This document shows positions 33,614 to 42,700 of a stretch of DNA of 50,582 nt, in pieces. Position numbers and translations under genes: made by a program. The stretch spans positions 1 to 50,582 of the forward strand of contig NZ_AULA01000015.1 of NCBI RefSeq assembly GCF_000425045.1, given 5' to 3'. Every line of letters starts with the position of its first letter. Positions within the stretch are counted from its first letter, which is position 1. A model generated the notes under the pieces. That model did not search any database and had not been told where the DNA came from. It saw only the letters and a program-made list of their open reading frames with translations. This DNA comes from Acidaminococcus intestini DSM 21505 (GTDB taxonomy: Bacteria; Bacillota; Negativicutes; Acidaminococcales; Acidaminococcaceae).

Positions 33614-33717
33614 CATATTTGATTGTATTCCAGGAGCCTGCGCTCAGGACCAGTGAAAAAGGAATGTCCTGCTTATTTTTCGAAATATTCAGCGCTTTTT
33701 CCCACGTCCCTGTTCTT

Positions 33718-34833
33718 TCATCTTTCCGGCATCCCTTCCATGACAAGGGTTCGCAAACATTCAGGAACGGCGCCGCTGCGATGATAAAGAAGGCCTCCTT
33801 CGGCCCAGATGATGTTATGCCCGGCCGATTTGCGCAGGCGGTTCATGATGGCAAGCCCCATCTGATCCTCACGCACCCCTTCTCCCAGGATGAGATCCAC
33901 GCCTTCGCTGTCAAAGGCGCGCAGGTCATGGAAAAGCGTTCCGGCGTAAGCTTCAAGGGTGGCCCCTCCATTATGGATGACAAAATTGCCGCCCTTGGGG
34001 AAATGGTCCACCGTCGCCTTCAAGGCAATGACACCGGTCCGAAGACCATGGGCTTCGGCCATGATGGCAAGGCGGATGAGGCCCAAAGAAGCTTCCGGTC
34101 CTTCCACAAGAAGCATGGGAGCGGTCGGGGCATAATGCCGATACTTCATGCCCGGTGCCTTGGGTGTTTCCCCTTTTTTGACAAGCCCTGGGTCCAAGGC
34201 CACGCGGCCCATGGCCATCTTGATCATTTCCCGTGTAATTCCGCCGGGCCGCAGGATCACCGGATCCTTGCCCGTCGTGTCAATGATGGTCGATTCGACA
34301 CCGATGTCGCAGGCACCGCCATCAAGGACGCCGGCAATGATACCGTCCATATCAAGGAGCACATCCTGAGCGGTCGTCGGACTCGGTTTTCCTGATTTGT
34401 TGGCTGAAGGGGCTGCAATAGGGCATCCCGCCGCCCGGATCAGGTCCCGTGCAACAGGATGGCTGGGAAAACGCACAGCCACCGTATCAAGGCCAGCTGT
34501 CACGACATCAGGAATCTTATCCGATTTCGGCACAATGAGGGTCATCGGGCCGGGCCAAAAGGCCTCCATCAAGGCTTGGGCCATCGGCGAAAGCCCTTTT
34601 GTAAGCGCCTCCATATCCTCTTTTTCGGCAATATGGAGAATCAGGGGATTATCGGCCGGACGGCCCTTAGCGGCAAAGATTTTCCGGCATGCCATACCGT
34701 CAAGGCCATTGGCCCCAAGGCCGTAGACCGTTTCCGTCGGGAATGCGACAACTTCCCCTTTCCGGATCAAGGCGGCCGCTTCCGCTATGGCTTGGTCCCG
34801 CTTAGTTTCCAGTTTCCATAATTTTGTCTGCAT
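33718..34833 (-). CDS. sua5: Threonylcarbamoyl-AMP synthase (Sua5 type)
   Basis: 371 aa. N-terminal YrdC domain (about 10-200: FPTETVYGLGANG, KGRPADNPLILH, SANKSGKPSPTTAQ) and C-terminal Sua5 domain after the linker PGMKYRHYAPTAPM. Makes threonylcarbamoyl-AMP for t6A37 in tRNAs. About 28 residues follow the normal domain end (NRLRKSAGHNIIW), a small extension. It overlaps the prmC end by 32 bp. Confidence 0.92.
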   Translation of the reverse strand: MQTKLWKLETKRDQAIAEAAALIRKGEVVAFPTETVYGLGANGLDGMACRKIFAAKGRPADNPLILHIAEKEDMEALTKGLSPMAQALMEAFWPGPMTLIVPKSDKIPDVVTAGLDTVAVRFPSHPVARDLIRAAGCPIAAPSANKSGKPSPTTAQDVLLDMDGIIAGVLDGGACDIGVESTIIDTTGKDPVILRPGGITREMIKMAMGRVALDPGLVKKGETPKAPGMKYRHYAPTAPMLLVEGPEASLGLIRLAIMAEAHGLRTGVIALKATVDHFPKGGNFVIHNGGATLEAYAGTLFHDLRAFDSEGVDLILGEGVREDQMGLAIMNRLRKSAGHNIIWAEGGLLYHRSGAVPECLRTLVMEGMPER

Positions 34834-35698
34834 AGGTTGTCCCCTCTTTTGCTGCTAGGACCATGCGGTCAATCCCCGCATAGTCAAGAAAGACGCGGGC
34901 CGCGCCGCAGCCGTTTTGAACAAGAAGGTCTGCAGCAGCCGCGCCTTCACCAATGCCCACTTCAAAAGCAAACAGGCCATCTTCCTTAAGATAAGCCATG
35001 CCTTCCCGCACGATGCGACGGTAAAAATCAAGGCCGTCTTCCCCGCCGTCAAGTGCGCCCAAGGGTTCCTTCCGCACTTCCGGAGAAAGGCCGGCCAGAT
35101 CCTTTTTGGGAATGTAGGGTGGATTGGAAACGATGAGATCAAACTTGCGGCCTTCAGGCACCTTTTCAAAAAGATCGGATACGATGATTTCACTGCGGTC
35201 CGTGACGCCCAGATTCTTGGCATTCTTCCGTGCGACCGCAACAGCCCCTTCTGAAATATCGACGCCAAGGCCCTGAGCCTCCTTCCGCTTTAGCAGGAGG
35301 GAAATCAAAATGGCTCCGCTTCCCACGCCGAGTTCCAAGATATCAAGGGGCCCGTCGGCTGTCACGGCAAGGATCTTTTCGACAAGCAGCTCCGTTTCCG
35401 GACGAGGAATGAGCGTATCAGCAGTCACGGCAAAGGTATAATCGAGAAACCCTTTCTCGCCGAGGATATAGGCCACGGGTTCCCGCTTTGCCCGGCGCAT
35501 GACGTAGCCTCGATACGCCGCCAGTTCCTCTTTTTCCAAGGGCTGGTCAAAATGGGTATACAGGTCGATGCGCCGCATCCCAAGAACGGCGCAAAGAAGC
35601 AGTTCCGCATCAAGGCGCGGCGACTCGATGCCTTTATCCTCAAAATAAGCCTTGGTCCAATTGAGGATCCGTAAGATTGTCCACATCTCCTGCATCAT
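34802..35698 (-). CDS. prmC: Release factor glutamine methyltransferase
   Basis: 298 aa. SAM motif [10 protein letters not shown] (121-130) and catalytic SNPPYIPK (191-198), with the N-terminal release-factor-binding helices. Methylates the Gln of the GGQ motif of release factors. Its start overlaps the prfA stop (ATGA), coupling it to its substrate gene. Confidence 0.95.
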   Translation of the reverse strand: MMQEMWTILRILNWTKAYFEDKGIESPRLDAELLLCAVLGMRRIDLYTHFDQPLEKEELAAYRGYVMRRAKREPVAYILGEKGFLDYTFAVTADTLIPRPETELLVEKILAVTADGPLDILELGVGSGAILISLLLKRKEAQGLGVDISEGAVAVARKNAKNLGVTDRSEIIVSDLFEKVPEGRKFDLIVSNPPYIPKKDLAGLSPEVRKEPLGALDGGEDGLDFYRRIVREGMAYLKEDGLFAFEVGIGEGAAAADLLVQNGCGAARVFLDYAGIDRMVLAAKEGTTYADKIMETGN

Positions 35699-36774
35699 TT
35701 CACCTGCTGTAATTTTTTTGTCTGTTCTTCCGTCATGAGGGCCCCTAGGAGTTCATCCAAGTCTCCGTTCATGACATCCGTCAATTTATGGAGCGTCAGG
35801 CCAATGCGATGGTCCGTAACGCGCCCTTGAGGGAAATTGTACGTCCGGATGCGTTCACTCCGGTCCCCGGTTCCAACCTGGCTGCGGCGCTCGCTTTCCT
35901 CGGCCGCGCGCTGTGCTTCCTGGGCCGCCCCGTAGATACGGGAGCGAAGAACGCGAAGACACTTTTCACGGTTCTTTGCCTGGGATTTTTCATCCTGGCA
36001 CTGGGCCACGATGCCTGTGGGGATATGCGTCATACGCACAGCCGATTCCGTCTTGTTGACATACTGCCCGCCGGCACCGCCAGCGCGGTAGGTGTCGATG
36101 CGGATGTCGCTCATCTTGATATCAACATCCACTTCCTCAGCTTCCGGCATGACCGCCACTGTTGCCGTCGACGTATGGATACGTCCCTGGGCTTCGGTTT
36201 CGGGAACGCGCTGGACACGGTGGACGCCGCTTTCAAATTTCATGTGGCTGTAGACGTCGCTGCCGGACACCATGAAGATGACTTCTTTGAAACCACCAAG
36301 CCCCGTAGGACTGGAATCCATGAGTTCCACGCGCCACCCCTTGGTTTCGGCATAGCGGGTGTACATGCGGAAAAGGTCCCCAGCAAAAAGGGCCGCTTCA
36401 TCGCCGCCGGCACCGGCGCGGATTTCCATGATGATGTTCTTTTCATCATTGGGGTCTTTAGGCAGAAGGAGGATGGTCAGCCGCTTTTCATAGTCTTCCA
36501 GCTGCGGGGCCAGTTCCTTCATTTCCATTTCGGCCATGGCCGCCAGTTCCTCATCGCTCTCTCCCATTTCCAGAAGGGCCTGATCGTCATCATAGGTCTT
36601 CTGTAATTTTTGGTAGGCCCGATAGGTTTCCACCACATCGGTCAGTTTTGCGTGGGCCTTGGTATATTTCTGCCACTGCGCCTGGTCACTGATCACGGAA
36701 GGATCGCTGATCTTTGCTTCCAGGTCGATATAGCGGTCTTCTAAGGCCTGGAGTTTATCCAAATGTTCAAACAT
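35695..36774 (-). CDS. prfA: Peptide chain release factor 1
   Basis: 359 aa, full length. [18 protein letters not shown] contains the GGQ (235-237) that hydrolyses peptidyl-tRNA. The stop-codon-reading tripeptide is PET (191-193) in [19 protein letters not shown], in place of the usual PAT of E. coli. Reads UAA and UAG. 14 bp after the yqhQ-like gene. Confidence 0.96.
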   Translation of the reverse strand: MFEHLDKLQALEDRYIDLEAKISDPSVISDQAQWQKYTKAHAKLTDVVETYRAYQKLQKTYDDDQALLEMGESDEELAAMAEMEMKELAPQLEDYEKRLTILLLPKDPNDEKNIIMEIRAGAGGDEAALFAGDLFRMYTRYAETKGWRVELMDSSPTGLGGFKEVIFMVSGSDVYSHMKFESGVHRVQRVPETEAQGRIHTSTATVAVMPEAEEVDVDIKMSDIRIDTYRAGGAGGQYVNKTESAVRMTHIPTGIVAQCQDEKSQAKNREKCLRVLRSRIYGAAQEAQRAAEESERRSQVGTGDRSERIRTYNFPQGRVTDHRIGLTLHKLTDVMNGDLDELLGALMTEEQTKKLQQVK

Positions 36775-36788
36775 GGCTTTGTCTTCCT

Positions 36789-37670
36789 TTATTCTTGTTC
36801 ATGGCTTTCGTCAGGAGGCAGGACTGCCTTGAGGGAGGCAATGGCCACCTCAATCTGACTGTCATCCGGTTCCCTTGTCGTCAGTTTCTGCAGGAGCAGA
36901 CCCGGCAGAATGGCCCGGCGTACCCAGGGATGCTCGATATGGTTGCCCGCATAGCGAATGATTTCATAACTGATTCCCGCCACGACAGGCATGAGCACAA
37001 TGCGGCTCATGATCCGTACGGGAAGGCTGGGCCAGCCCAAAAAGGCAAAGATGAAGATGCTGATGAGCATGACAATCATGAGGAAGTTCGTCCCGCAGCG
37101 GGGATGGAGCGTCGAAAAAGGACGCACGTTCTCCACGACAAGGGGGAGTCCGTGTTCATAGGTGTAGATGGTCTTGTGCTCGGCTCCATGGTATTGGAAG
37201 ACCCGCTGAATCTCTTGCTGCCGCGAAATGCCCCCTATATATAGAAGGAAAATGCCCAGACGCAGGAACCCCTCGACAAGGTTCAAGGCAACAGGCCCGA
37301 CTCCGCGGTCCTGTAAAAGCCGCATGGCCCCGGTCGGTACAACGACAAATAAAAGGACGGCAAGAAGGACGCTCACCGTAATGGTAAGGGCCATTTCCTT
37401 ATCGTCCAGCTTTTCTTCTTCTTCACCCGATATCTGGGCCGAATAGGACAGGGCCTTCATTCCATCAACCAAGGATTCAACGAGAGAAACGACGCCTCGC
37501 AGAAACGGTTTTTTAAAAAAAGGATAACGGTCCCTGATACTTGAAACCGGTTTGACATCTACGGCAATTTCCCCATTTGCCTGCCGCACGGCAACGGCCA
37601 TCTTTTCCGGCCCCTTCATCATGACCCCTTCAATGACAGCTTGGCCGCCGACACTGAGTTTTTTCGTCAT
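36789..37670 (-). CDS. DUF1385 membrane protein, YqhQ-like
   Basis: 293 aa. N-terminus [23 protein letters not shown] is diagnostic of DUF1385. Several membrane spans in the middle and the signature [13 protein letters not shown] and [13 protein letters not shown]. Function unknown; it travels with rpmE and prfA in many Firmicutes (from memory). Confidence 0.9.
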   Translation of the reverse strand: MTKKLSVGGQAVIEGVMMKGPEKMAVAVRQANGEIAVDVKPVSSIRDRYPFFKKPFLRGVVSLVESLVDGMKALSYSAQISGEEEEKLDDKEMALTITVSVLLAVLLFVVVPTGAMRLLQDRGVGPVALNLVEGFLRLGIFLLYIGGISRQQEIQRVFQYHGAEHKTIYTYEHGLPLVVENVRPFSTLHPRCGTNFLMIVMLISIFIFAFLGWPSLPVRIMSRIVLMPVVAGISYEIIRYAGNHIEHPWVRRAILPGLLLQKLTTREPDDSQIEVAIASLKAVLPPDESHEQE

Positions 37671-37694
37671 TTTGGTTCTTCTCCGTATAGCAAT

Positions 37695-37718
37695 ACAGCA
37701 GAGCCAAGGCTCTGCTGT
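37695..37718 (-). other. Intercistronic hairpin between rpmE and the yqhQ-like gene
   Basis: Perfect 11-bp inverted repeat ACAGCAGAGCC/GGCTCTGCTGT with 2 bases between the arms and no T-tract. More likely an mRNA processing or stability element than a terminator. Confidence 0.5.
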
Positions 37719-37730
37719 CGGTTCGCATTT

Positions 37731-37937
37731 TTATTTGGAATCCTTGCCGTATCTCTTGTTGAACTTTTCGATGCGGCCTCTTGCGGACATATCACGCTGC
37801 TTGCCCGTGTAGAACGGATGGCATTTGGAGCATACATCTACGCGGAGTTCCTTTTTTACGCTGCCCGTCTTGAACGTGTTGCCACAGCCACAGATGACCG
37901 TGCATTCACCATAGTTAGGATGAATTCCTTCTTTCAT
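37731..37937 (-). CDS. rpmE: Ribosomal protein L31 (zinc-binding form)
   Basis: 68 aa. Zinc-type cysteines ICGCGN and [13 protein letters not shown] are present, so this is the C+ form. 50S subunit protein. It has its own promoter flanked by an inverted repeat. AGAGGTG precedes the start. Confidence 0.96.
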   Translation of the reverse strand: MKEGIHPNYGECTVICGCGNTFKTGSVKKELRVDVCSKCHPFYTGKQRDMSARGRIEKFNKRYGKDSK

Positions 37938-37982
37938 GTCTTTGACACCTCTTTCTCATATTACACCAATATATCCAGACAT

Positions 37983-38030
37983 TAATGCCTTAGTATTGTA
38001 CCACACAAGAAAGAGCGACGCAAGGCATTA
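37983..38030. promoter_or_regulatory. Inverted repeat flanking the rpmE promoter
   Basis: TAATGCCTT (37983-37991) and AAGGCATTA (38022-38030), perfect 9-bp arms 30 bp apart. The right arm overlaps the -35 and the left lies just beyond the -10. It could be a pair of operator half-sites or an RNA hairpin at the end of the upstream LysR transcript. Confidence 0.45.
37995..38023 (-). promoter_or_regulatory. Promoter of rpmE
   Basis: On minus: TTGCGT (38018-38023), 17-bp spacer, TACAAT (37995-38000). Confidence 0.65.
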
Positions 38031-38042
38031 TTTGTTGGGAAT

Positions 38043-38924
38043 TTAAAGCTTTCCCGCTTCCACAAGGTCCAGGATGGTCTTCATGCCGCTGGTGAGCCAT
38101 TTATTCTTATGATAGAAAAGCTGGCGGTACATGTGCATGTGAAAGCCCGGTACGTTGACAATCTTGAGTTTATCCCGATAATAGGAATTTTCCATGACGT
38201 AGCGGGGCAAGAACGTAAAGCCCATGCTGCGCTGCACCATATCAAGGATGAAATCCGTATCCCCCACTTCCAGAAAAGGCTGGATTTCAAGATTCTTGGA
38301 CGCCAGGAATTGATCCAGGGCACGGCGGTAGTTGTCCTCTTTTTCTGTAAGGAAGAAAGGCTGACTAATGAGTTCTTCAAGGGCCACTTCGTTTCGGTAG
38401 ACCAAAGGTGAATCAATGGACCCAATAAAGACAATGTCCTCTTTTTCCTCAAGGACCTTTTCCCATTTGACGTTGTAGACCTTTTCATCAAGGATATAGA
38501 CAAAGTCCACTTGGTTATGGTCCATTTTATCCAGAAGGGCGGATGGGCTGTCGAGCGTAATCGTCAGGTTCATGTGGGGATAATTTTCCCCGAAGAACTG
38601 AATCAATTTGGGCATCTTGCATTTGCACAGGGACTGGATCATCCCGAGGTGAAGCGTCTCAGCTGGCGGTTTTTCCTGCATCACGACGCGGATCTCTTCT
38701 AATTGATGGAGCACGGGGACAATGCGCTGGCAAAGTTCCTTCCCCGGCTGGGTGAGACCTACCTGTTTTCCCATACGGTCAAAAAGACGCACGCCAAGTT
38801 CCTGTTCCAGCCCATGAATTTGTACACTCAGGGCGGACTGCGAGTATCCTAAATCTTTCGCTGCTTTTGAGAAACTTTGCAATTCCACAATTTTCAAAAA
38901 GCTCCTCAATTGTCTTAGTTCCAT
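38043..38924 (-). CDS. LysR-family regulator, divergent from the symporter/serine genes
   Basis: 293 aa. Winged helix-turn-helix in 1-60 (LRSFLKIVELQSFSKAAKDLGYSQSALSVQIHGLEQELG) and a LysR effector domain. Divergent from the DAACS symporter with 171 bp between, so a likely regulator of symporter and serine dehydratase (inference). Effector unknown. Confidence 0.9.
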   Translation of the reverse strand: MELRQLRSFLKIVELQSFSKAAKDLGYSQSALSVQIHGLEQELGVRLFDRMGKQVGLTQPGKELCQRIVPVLHQLEEIRVVMQEKPPAETLHLGMIQSLCKCKMPKLIQFFGENYPHMNLTITLDSPSALLDKMDHNQVDFVYILDEKVYNVKWEKVLEEKEDIVFIGSIDSPLVYRNEVALEELISQPFFLTEKEDNYRRALDQFLASKNLEIQPFLEVGDTDFILDMVQRSMGFTFLPRYVMENSYYRDKLKIVNVPGFHMHMYRQLFYHKNKWLTSGMKTILDLVEAGKL

Positions 38925-38984
38925 TTTATTTCCACGCGCCTTTCGCTTTCATATTTTTTCATTGCTCATTTTAATTTTATTAAT

Positions 38985-39013
38985 TTGATTTATATTATAC
39001 CATATAGTATAGT
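38985..39013 (+). promoter_or_regulatory. Promoter of the symporter gene
   Basis: TTGATT (38985-38990), 17-bp spacer, TATAGT (39008-39013). An imperfect 16-bp dyad TATAC-N6-GTATA (about 38996-39011) overlaps the -10 and could be a LysR site. A minus-strand TATAAT (38994-38999) lies in the spacer for the divergent gene. Confidence 0.55.
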
Positions 39014-39026
39014 GAAATTACAGAAA

Positions 39027-39067
39027 AATCAAACGTGATGTTCCTGACCGATGGAACCAGTTTGATT
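39027..39067 (+). promoter_or_regulatory. 5' leader hairpin of the symporter mRNA
   Basis: AATCAAAC (39027-39034) pairs with GTTTGATT (39060-39067), with an inner GTTCC/GGAAC stem (39040-39044 with 39053-39057). It begins only a few bases after the predicted transcription start and has no T-tract. Confidence 0.5.
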
Positions 39068-39095
39068 CATTTACAAAAGGGGAGGATTTTATTTC

Positions 39096-40286
39096 ATGAA
39101 ACTCGGTCTTGTTCCAAAAATCATCATTGGTATCATCCTAGGTACCCTCATCGGGCAGTACATGCCGACAGAGGTCTGCCGCCTCGTTGTCACCTTATCG
39201 GGGATCTTCAGTAACTTCCTGAAGTTTGTCATCCCGATGATGATCCTGGCTTATGTCACGATGGGGATTGCTGACCTGACCCAAGGCGCCGGCAAACTGC
39301 TTCTCATCACGGCCCTTTTGGCCTATGGTTCCACCCTCATTGGCGGCACGTTCTCTTTTTTCGTCGCTGACAATCTTTTTCCTTCTTTCATTAGCAGCAA
39401 TGTTACGGAACAGCTTTCCAAGGTCGCAGGCGTTACTCTCGAACCGTTCTTTTCCATTTCCATTCCACCGATCCTTGACACGATTTCCGCTGTTGTGCTC
39501 GCCTTCATCCTGGGTCTGTCCCTGTCCGCCCTTAAAGGCAAAACCATTGGCGACACCCTCTATGGTACTGTAAAGGACTTTTCCGGCATCATCGACGCTG
39601 TTCTGACCCATGCCATCATCCCGTTCCTTCCGCTTTATGTCTGCGGAACCTTCGTCGATATGACCAAATCGGGCAAAACCTTTGTTATCCTGGGCGTTTT
39701 GTGGAAAGTCTTCCTTGTGGTCATCGCCATGCACTTCATCCTGCTCTTCGTTCAGTTCATGGTTGCCGGCACCATCGGCCACAAGAACCCCTTCATGCTC
39801 ATGAAGAACCAGGTTCCTGGCTATACCACCGCATTGGGGACCCAGTCTTCTGCCGCCACCATTCCGGTCAACCTGGAATGCGCCAAGGCCAACGGTGTCA
39901 GCGAACAGATCCGTAACTTCGTCATTCCGCTTTGCGCCAACATCCATATGTGCGGTTCCATGATCACCATCACAGCCTGTGCCACGGCAGTCTGCCTCAT
40001 GAACCAGATTCCTATCCATCTGGGCACGGTTGTTCCTTTCATCATGACCCTCGGCATTGCCATGGTTGCTTCTCCGGGTGCTCCTGGCGGCTCCATCATG
40101 ACGGCCCTGCCTTTCCTTTGGATGATCTTTGGTAAACAGCTGGGTGACCCCAACGGCCCGATCTGCGCCCTCATGGTTGCCCTTTACATCACTCAGGATT
40201 CCTTCGGCACGGCCTGCAACGTTTCCGGTGATAACGCCATTGCCGTCGTCATTGATAAAGTTTATAAGACTTGGATCGAAAAATAA
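39096..40286 (+). CDS. Dicarboxylate/amino acid:cation symporter (DAACS), probable serine/threonine uptake
   Basis: 396 aa, SLC1-like fold with 8 spans and two re-entrant hairpins. GTQSSAATIPVN is the serine-rich HP1 motif, MCGSMIT lies in the NMDGT position, and SPGAPGGSIM is in HP2. The Na+-coupled transport function is by family. Serine or threonine as substrate is inferred from the sdaAB-sdaAA genes that follow. GGGGAGG precedes the ATG. Confidence 0.85.
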   Translation: MKLGLVPKIIIGIILGTLIGQYMPTEVCRLVVTLSGIFSNFLKFVIPMMILAYVTMGIADLTQGAGKLLLITALLAYGSTLIGGTFSFFVADNLFPSFISSNVTEQLSKVAGVTLEPFFSISIPPILDTISAVVLAFILGLSLSALKGKTIGDTLYGTVKDFSGIIDAVLTHAIIPFLPLYVCGTFVDMTKSGKTFVILGVLWKVFLVVIAMHFILLFVQFMVAGTIGHKNPFMLMKNQVPGYTTALGTQSSAATIPVNLECAKANGVSEQIRNFVIPLCANIHMCGSMITITACATAVCLMNQIPIHLGTVVPFIMTLGIAMVASPGAPGGSIMTALPFLWMIFGKQLGDPNGPICALMVALYITQDSFGTACNVSGDNAIAVVIDKVYKTWIEK

Positions 40287-40307
40287 GCATTTCGCTTTCA
40301 TTTTGCC

Positions 40308-40374
40308 AAGGGTGCCACTCCAATCTTGAAACAACGTCTTGCTTCATTGGATCAAAGGGGCACCCTTCCCTTTT
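40308..40374 (+). terminator. Terminator or attenuator between symporter and serine dehydratase
   Basis: AAGGGTGCC/GGCACCCTT outer stem, TCCAAT/ATTGGA inner stem, then CCCTTTT. The short T-run suggests partial read-through into sdaAB, for which I see no separate promoter. Confidence 0.65.
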
Positions 40375-40393
40375 ACCCTAAAGGAGGGTTATC

Positions 40394-41062
40394 ATGAACG
40401 TATTTGACATCATCGGGCCGATCATGATCGGTCCTTCCAGTTCCCATACAGCCGGTGCTGTCCGTCTGGGCCGCGTCGCCAACAAGGTCTTGAACCAGGA
40501 AGCACCCAAGGAAGTCATGGTTGAACTGTCCGGGTCCTTTGCCAAGACCTATCGGGGCCATGGCACGGATCGGGCGCTCTTAGCAGGTATCATGGGCTAC
40601 CACAGCTATTCTGAGGAAATCCGCGACATTTTTTCCATTGCCGATAAAGCCGGCATCACCTATCGTTTTGTGCCCACCCAGATTCCGGGCAGTCATCCCA
40701 ATACAGCCCGCATCCACGTCAAGGGCGTCAACGGCACCCCGGTTGTGGTCCAAGGGGCCAGCATCGGCGGCGGCAATATCCGTGTTGACTCCATCAATGG
40801 CATGGCCGTTGACTTCAATGGGGAACACAACACCATCCTGGTCCCCCATTACGACCGTCCGGGCGTCATTGCAGAAGTCACGAACATCATGTGGCAAAAA
40901 TACAAAGACGTCAACATTGGAAACTTCAAGCTTTCCCGTCCTGTCAAAGGGGGCATTGCCATGATGACGATTGAAATCGATGGCATGCCGCCGGAAGGCA
41001 TGATTGAAGATATCCGGACCGTGAAGAACGTGACCAACGTCTTTCTCATCCGTTCCATCTAA
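40394..41062 (+). CDS. sdaAB: L-serine dehydratase, beta subunit
   Basis: 222 aa. IIGPIMIGPSSSHTAGAVRLGRVA is the diagnostic start; an ACT domain occupies about 148-222 (HYDRPGVIAEVTNIM). With the alpha subunit it converts serine to pyruvate and ammonia using a [4Fe-4S] cluster. AAAGGAGGG precedes the ATG; sdaAA follows 23 bp later. Confidence 0.95.
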   Translation: MNVFDIIGPIMIGPSSSHTAGAVRLGRVANKVLNQEAPKEVMVELSGSFAKTYRGHGTDRALLAGIMGYHSYSEEIRDIFSIADKAGITYRFVPTQIPGSHPNTARIHVKGVNGTPVVVQGASIGGGNIRVDSINGMAVDFNGEHNTILVPHYDRPGVIAEVTNIMWQKYKDVNIGNFKLSRPVKGGIAMMTIEIDGMPPEGMIEDIRTVKNVTNVFLIRSI

Positions 41063-41085
41063 TTGCCGCGTAAAGGAGAACCACC

Positions 41086-41976
41086 ATGTTAAGTTATGAT
41101 TCCATTGCTTCCCTCGTGGAAGCTGCTGAAAAAGAAGGAAAAAAAATCAGTGAAGTCGTCCTTGCCGATCAGGCTGCTGATATGGGCCTTTCGGAAGAAG
41201 AAGTCTTCGCAAAGATGGACCATGATGTCGATGTCATGATTGAGGCGGTCCAGTTTGGCAAACGGAAGGATCAAAAGTCCACGAGCGGTCTCACCGGCGG
41301 CGAAGGCTACAAAATGGATGTATACAGCACGGAAACCAAGGGCGGCCTTTCCGGCAATATTGTGAGCCGCGCCATGATGCGGGCCCTTTCCGTATCCGGC
41401 TGCAACGCTTCCATGGGGCGCATCGTGGCTACGCCGACGGCCGGCAGCTGCGGCATCATGCCTGGCTGTCTCCTTACCCTCATGGAAGATAAGGGCATGG
41501 ACCGCAAGGATGTGGTCATGAGCATGTTCACGGCGGCAGCCTTCGGAATGGTCATCGCCAAGAACGCCTGCATCGCCGGCGCCCAAGGCGGCTGCCAGGC
41601 AGAATGCGGCAGCGCGGCCGGCATGACGGCCGCTGCCATGGTCGAACTATCAGGCGGTACGCCTTCACAATGTGCTGACGCCTGTGCCGTTGCCATCGCC
41701 AACCAGCTCGGCCTTGTCTGCGACCCTGTCGCCGGCCTTGTGGAAATTCCCTGCGTAAAGCGTAACGCCGGCGGCGTTGTCATCGCTTTCTCCTCTGCCG
41801 ATATTGCCCTTGCCGGCATCGGCTCCTGCATTCCCGTTGATGAATGCATCATCGCCATGAGAAATGTCGGCAATGCCCTTCCTGCCAGCCTTCGAGAAAC
41901 AGCAGGCGGCGGTCTTGCTGCCACGCCGACCGGTCGCCGCATGAAAGAACAAGTTTTTGGCAAAGATAAGGAGTAA
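41086..41976 (+). CDS. sdaAA: L-serine dehydratase, alpha subunit
   Basis: 296 aa. TPTAGSCGIMPGCL, AGAQGGCQAECGSAAGM and GLVCDPVAGLVEIPC carry the cysteines expected to bind the cluster. Oxygen-sensitive enzyme of anaerobes. AAAGGAGAA precedes the start. Ends in a shared terminator. Confidence 0.95.
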   Translation: MLSYDSIASLVEAAEKEGKKISEVVLADQAADMGLSEEEVFAKMDHDVDVMIEAVQFGKRKDQKSTSGLTGGEGYKMDVYSTETKGGLSGNIVSRAMMRALSVSGCNASMGRIVATPTAGSCGIMPGCLLTLMEDKGMDRKDVVMSMFTAAAFGMVIAKNACIAGAQGGCQAECGSAAGMTAAAMVELSGGTPSQCADACAVAIANQLGLVCDPVAGLVEIPCVKRNAGGVVIAFSSADIALAGIGSCIPVDECIIAMRNVGNALPASLRETAGGGLAATPTGRRMKEQVFGKDKE

Positions 41977-41982
41977 GAACGT

Positions 41983-42019
41983 AAAAGACCTTCCAGCTGC
42001 CGCTGGAAGGTCTTTTTTT
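41983..42019. terminator. Bidirectional terminator between sdaAA and pth
   Basis: Perfect 14-bp stem AAAGACCTTCCAGC/GCTGGAAGGTCTTT with a TGCC loop and A/T tails, shared by the two convergent operons. Confidence 0.9.
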
Positions 42020-42020
42020 G

Positions 42021-42614
42021 TCAGATGGCCTTTTTCTCCCGCTTGACTTTTTGATTGTATTTTTGGCTCAGCTCGTTTATAGAAGCACCCTTCATCCAGT
42101 CTTCCACGGCGTCTGCCGCCTTTTCCAGGATCTGGGCAATCGTTTCCCGATCCGTTCCCTCAAATCGATGCAGGACATGGGAAACTACAGCTTCCTGGAC
42201 ACGCAGGGGATGGCCGATGCCCACTTTGATGCGAGGATAGTGTTCACTTCCCAGCGCCTTTTCAATGGACTTAAGCCCATTATGGCCACCGGATGTTCCC
42301 TGTTTACGGATCCGGAGCGACCCTACGGGAAGGTCCATATCGTCCTGGATGACTAGGACGTCTTCCGGCTGCAGATGGTAGAAACCTGCAAAATCACGGA
42401 CGGCATCGCCGCTAAGGTTCATGTATGTTGTGGGTTTGATGAGAAGCACTTTTTCCGGGACCCGTTTTTCCAAATAAAAGGCCCGTTCTGCCTTTCTCCA
42501 ATCCCCTTCCATACCCCAGCGCCGGGCCAGGATATCAGCTGTCATAAAGCCAATATTATGGCGCGTCATCGCATATTCCGGACCAATATTGCCGAGGGCA
42601 ACTACGAGTTTCAC
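42021..42614 (-). CDS. pth: Peptidyl-tRNA hydrolase
   Basis: 197 aa from a GTG at 42614 with AAGGAGG 8 nt upstream; an ATG frame to 42695 is less likely because it lacks a site and a family N-terminus. Catalytic His19 in YAMTRHNIGF; KPTTYMNLSG, IQDDMDLPVG and GGHNGLKSIE are present. The usual GNPG is GNIG here. Releases tRNA from stalled peptidyl-tRNA. Last gene of the ispE-to-pth operon. Confidence 0.95.
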   Translation of the reverse strand: MKLVVALGNIGPEYAMTRHNIGFMTADILARRWGMEGDWRKAERAFYLEKRVPEKVLLIKPTTYMNLSGDAVRDFAGFYHLQPEDVLVIQDDMDLPVGSLRIRKQGTSGGHNGLKSIEKALGSEHYPRIKVGIGHPLRVQEAVVSHVLHRFEGTDRETIAQILEKAADAVEDWMKGASINELSQKYNQKVKREKKAI

Positions 42615-42700
42615 TCCCTGTTCCTCCTTTTTAGGTGACAAAAGGAGCTGCTGCAGAGTGTGCTGCAGCAGCTCCCGAATGGCCCCAAAGCTCACGTTCC

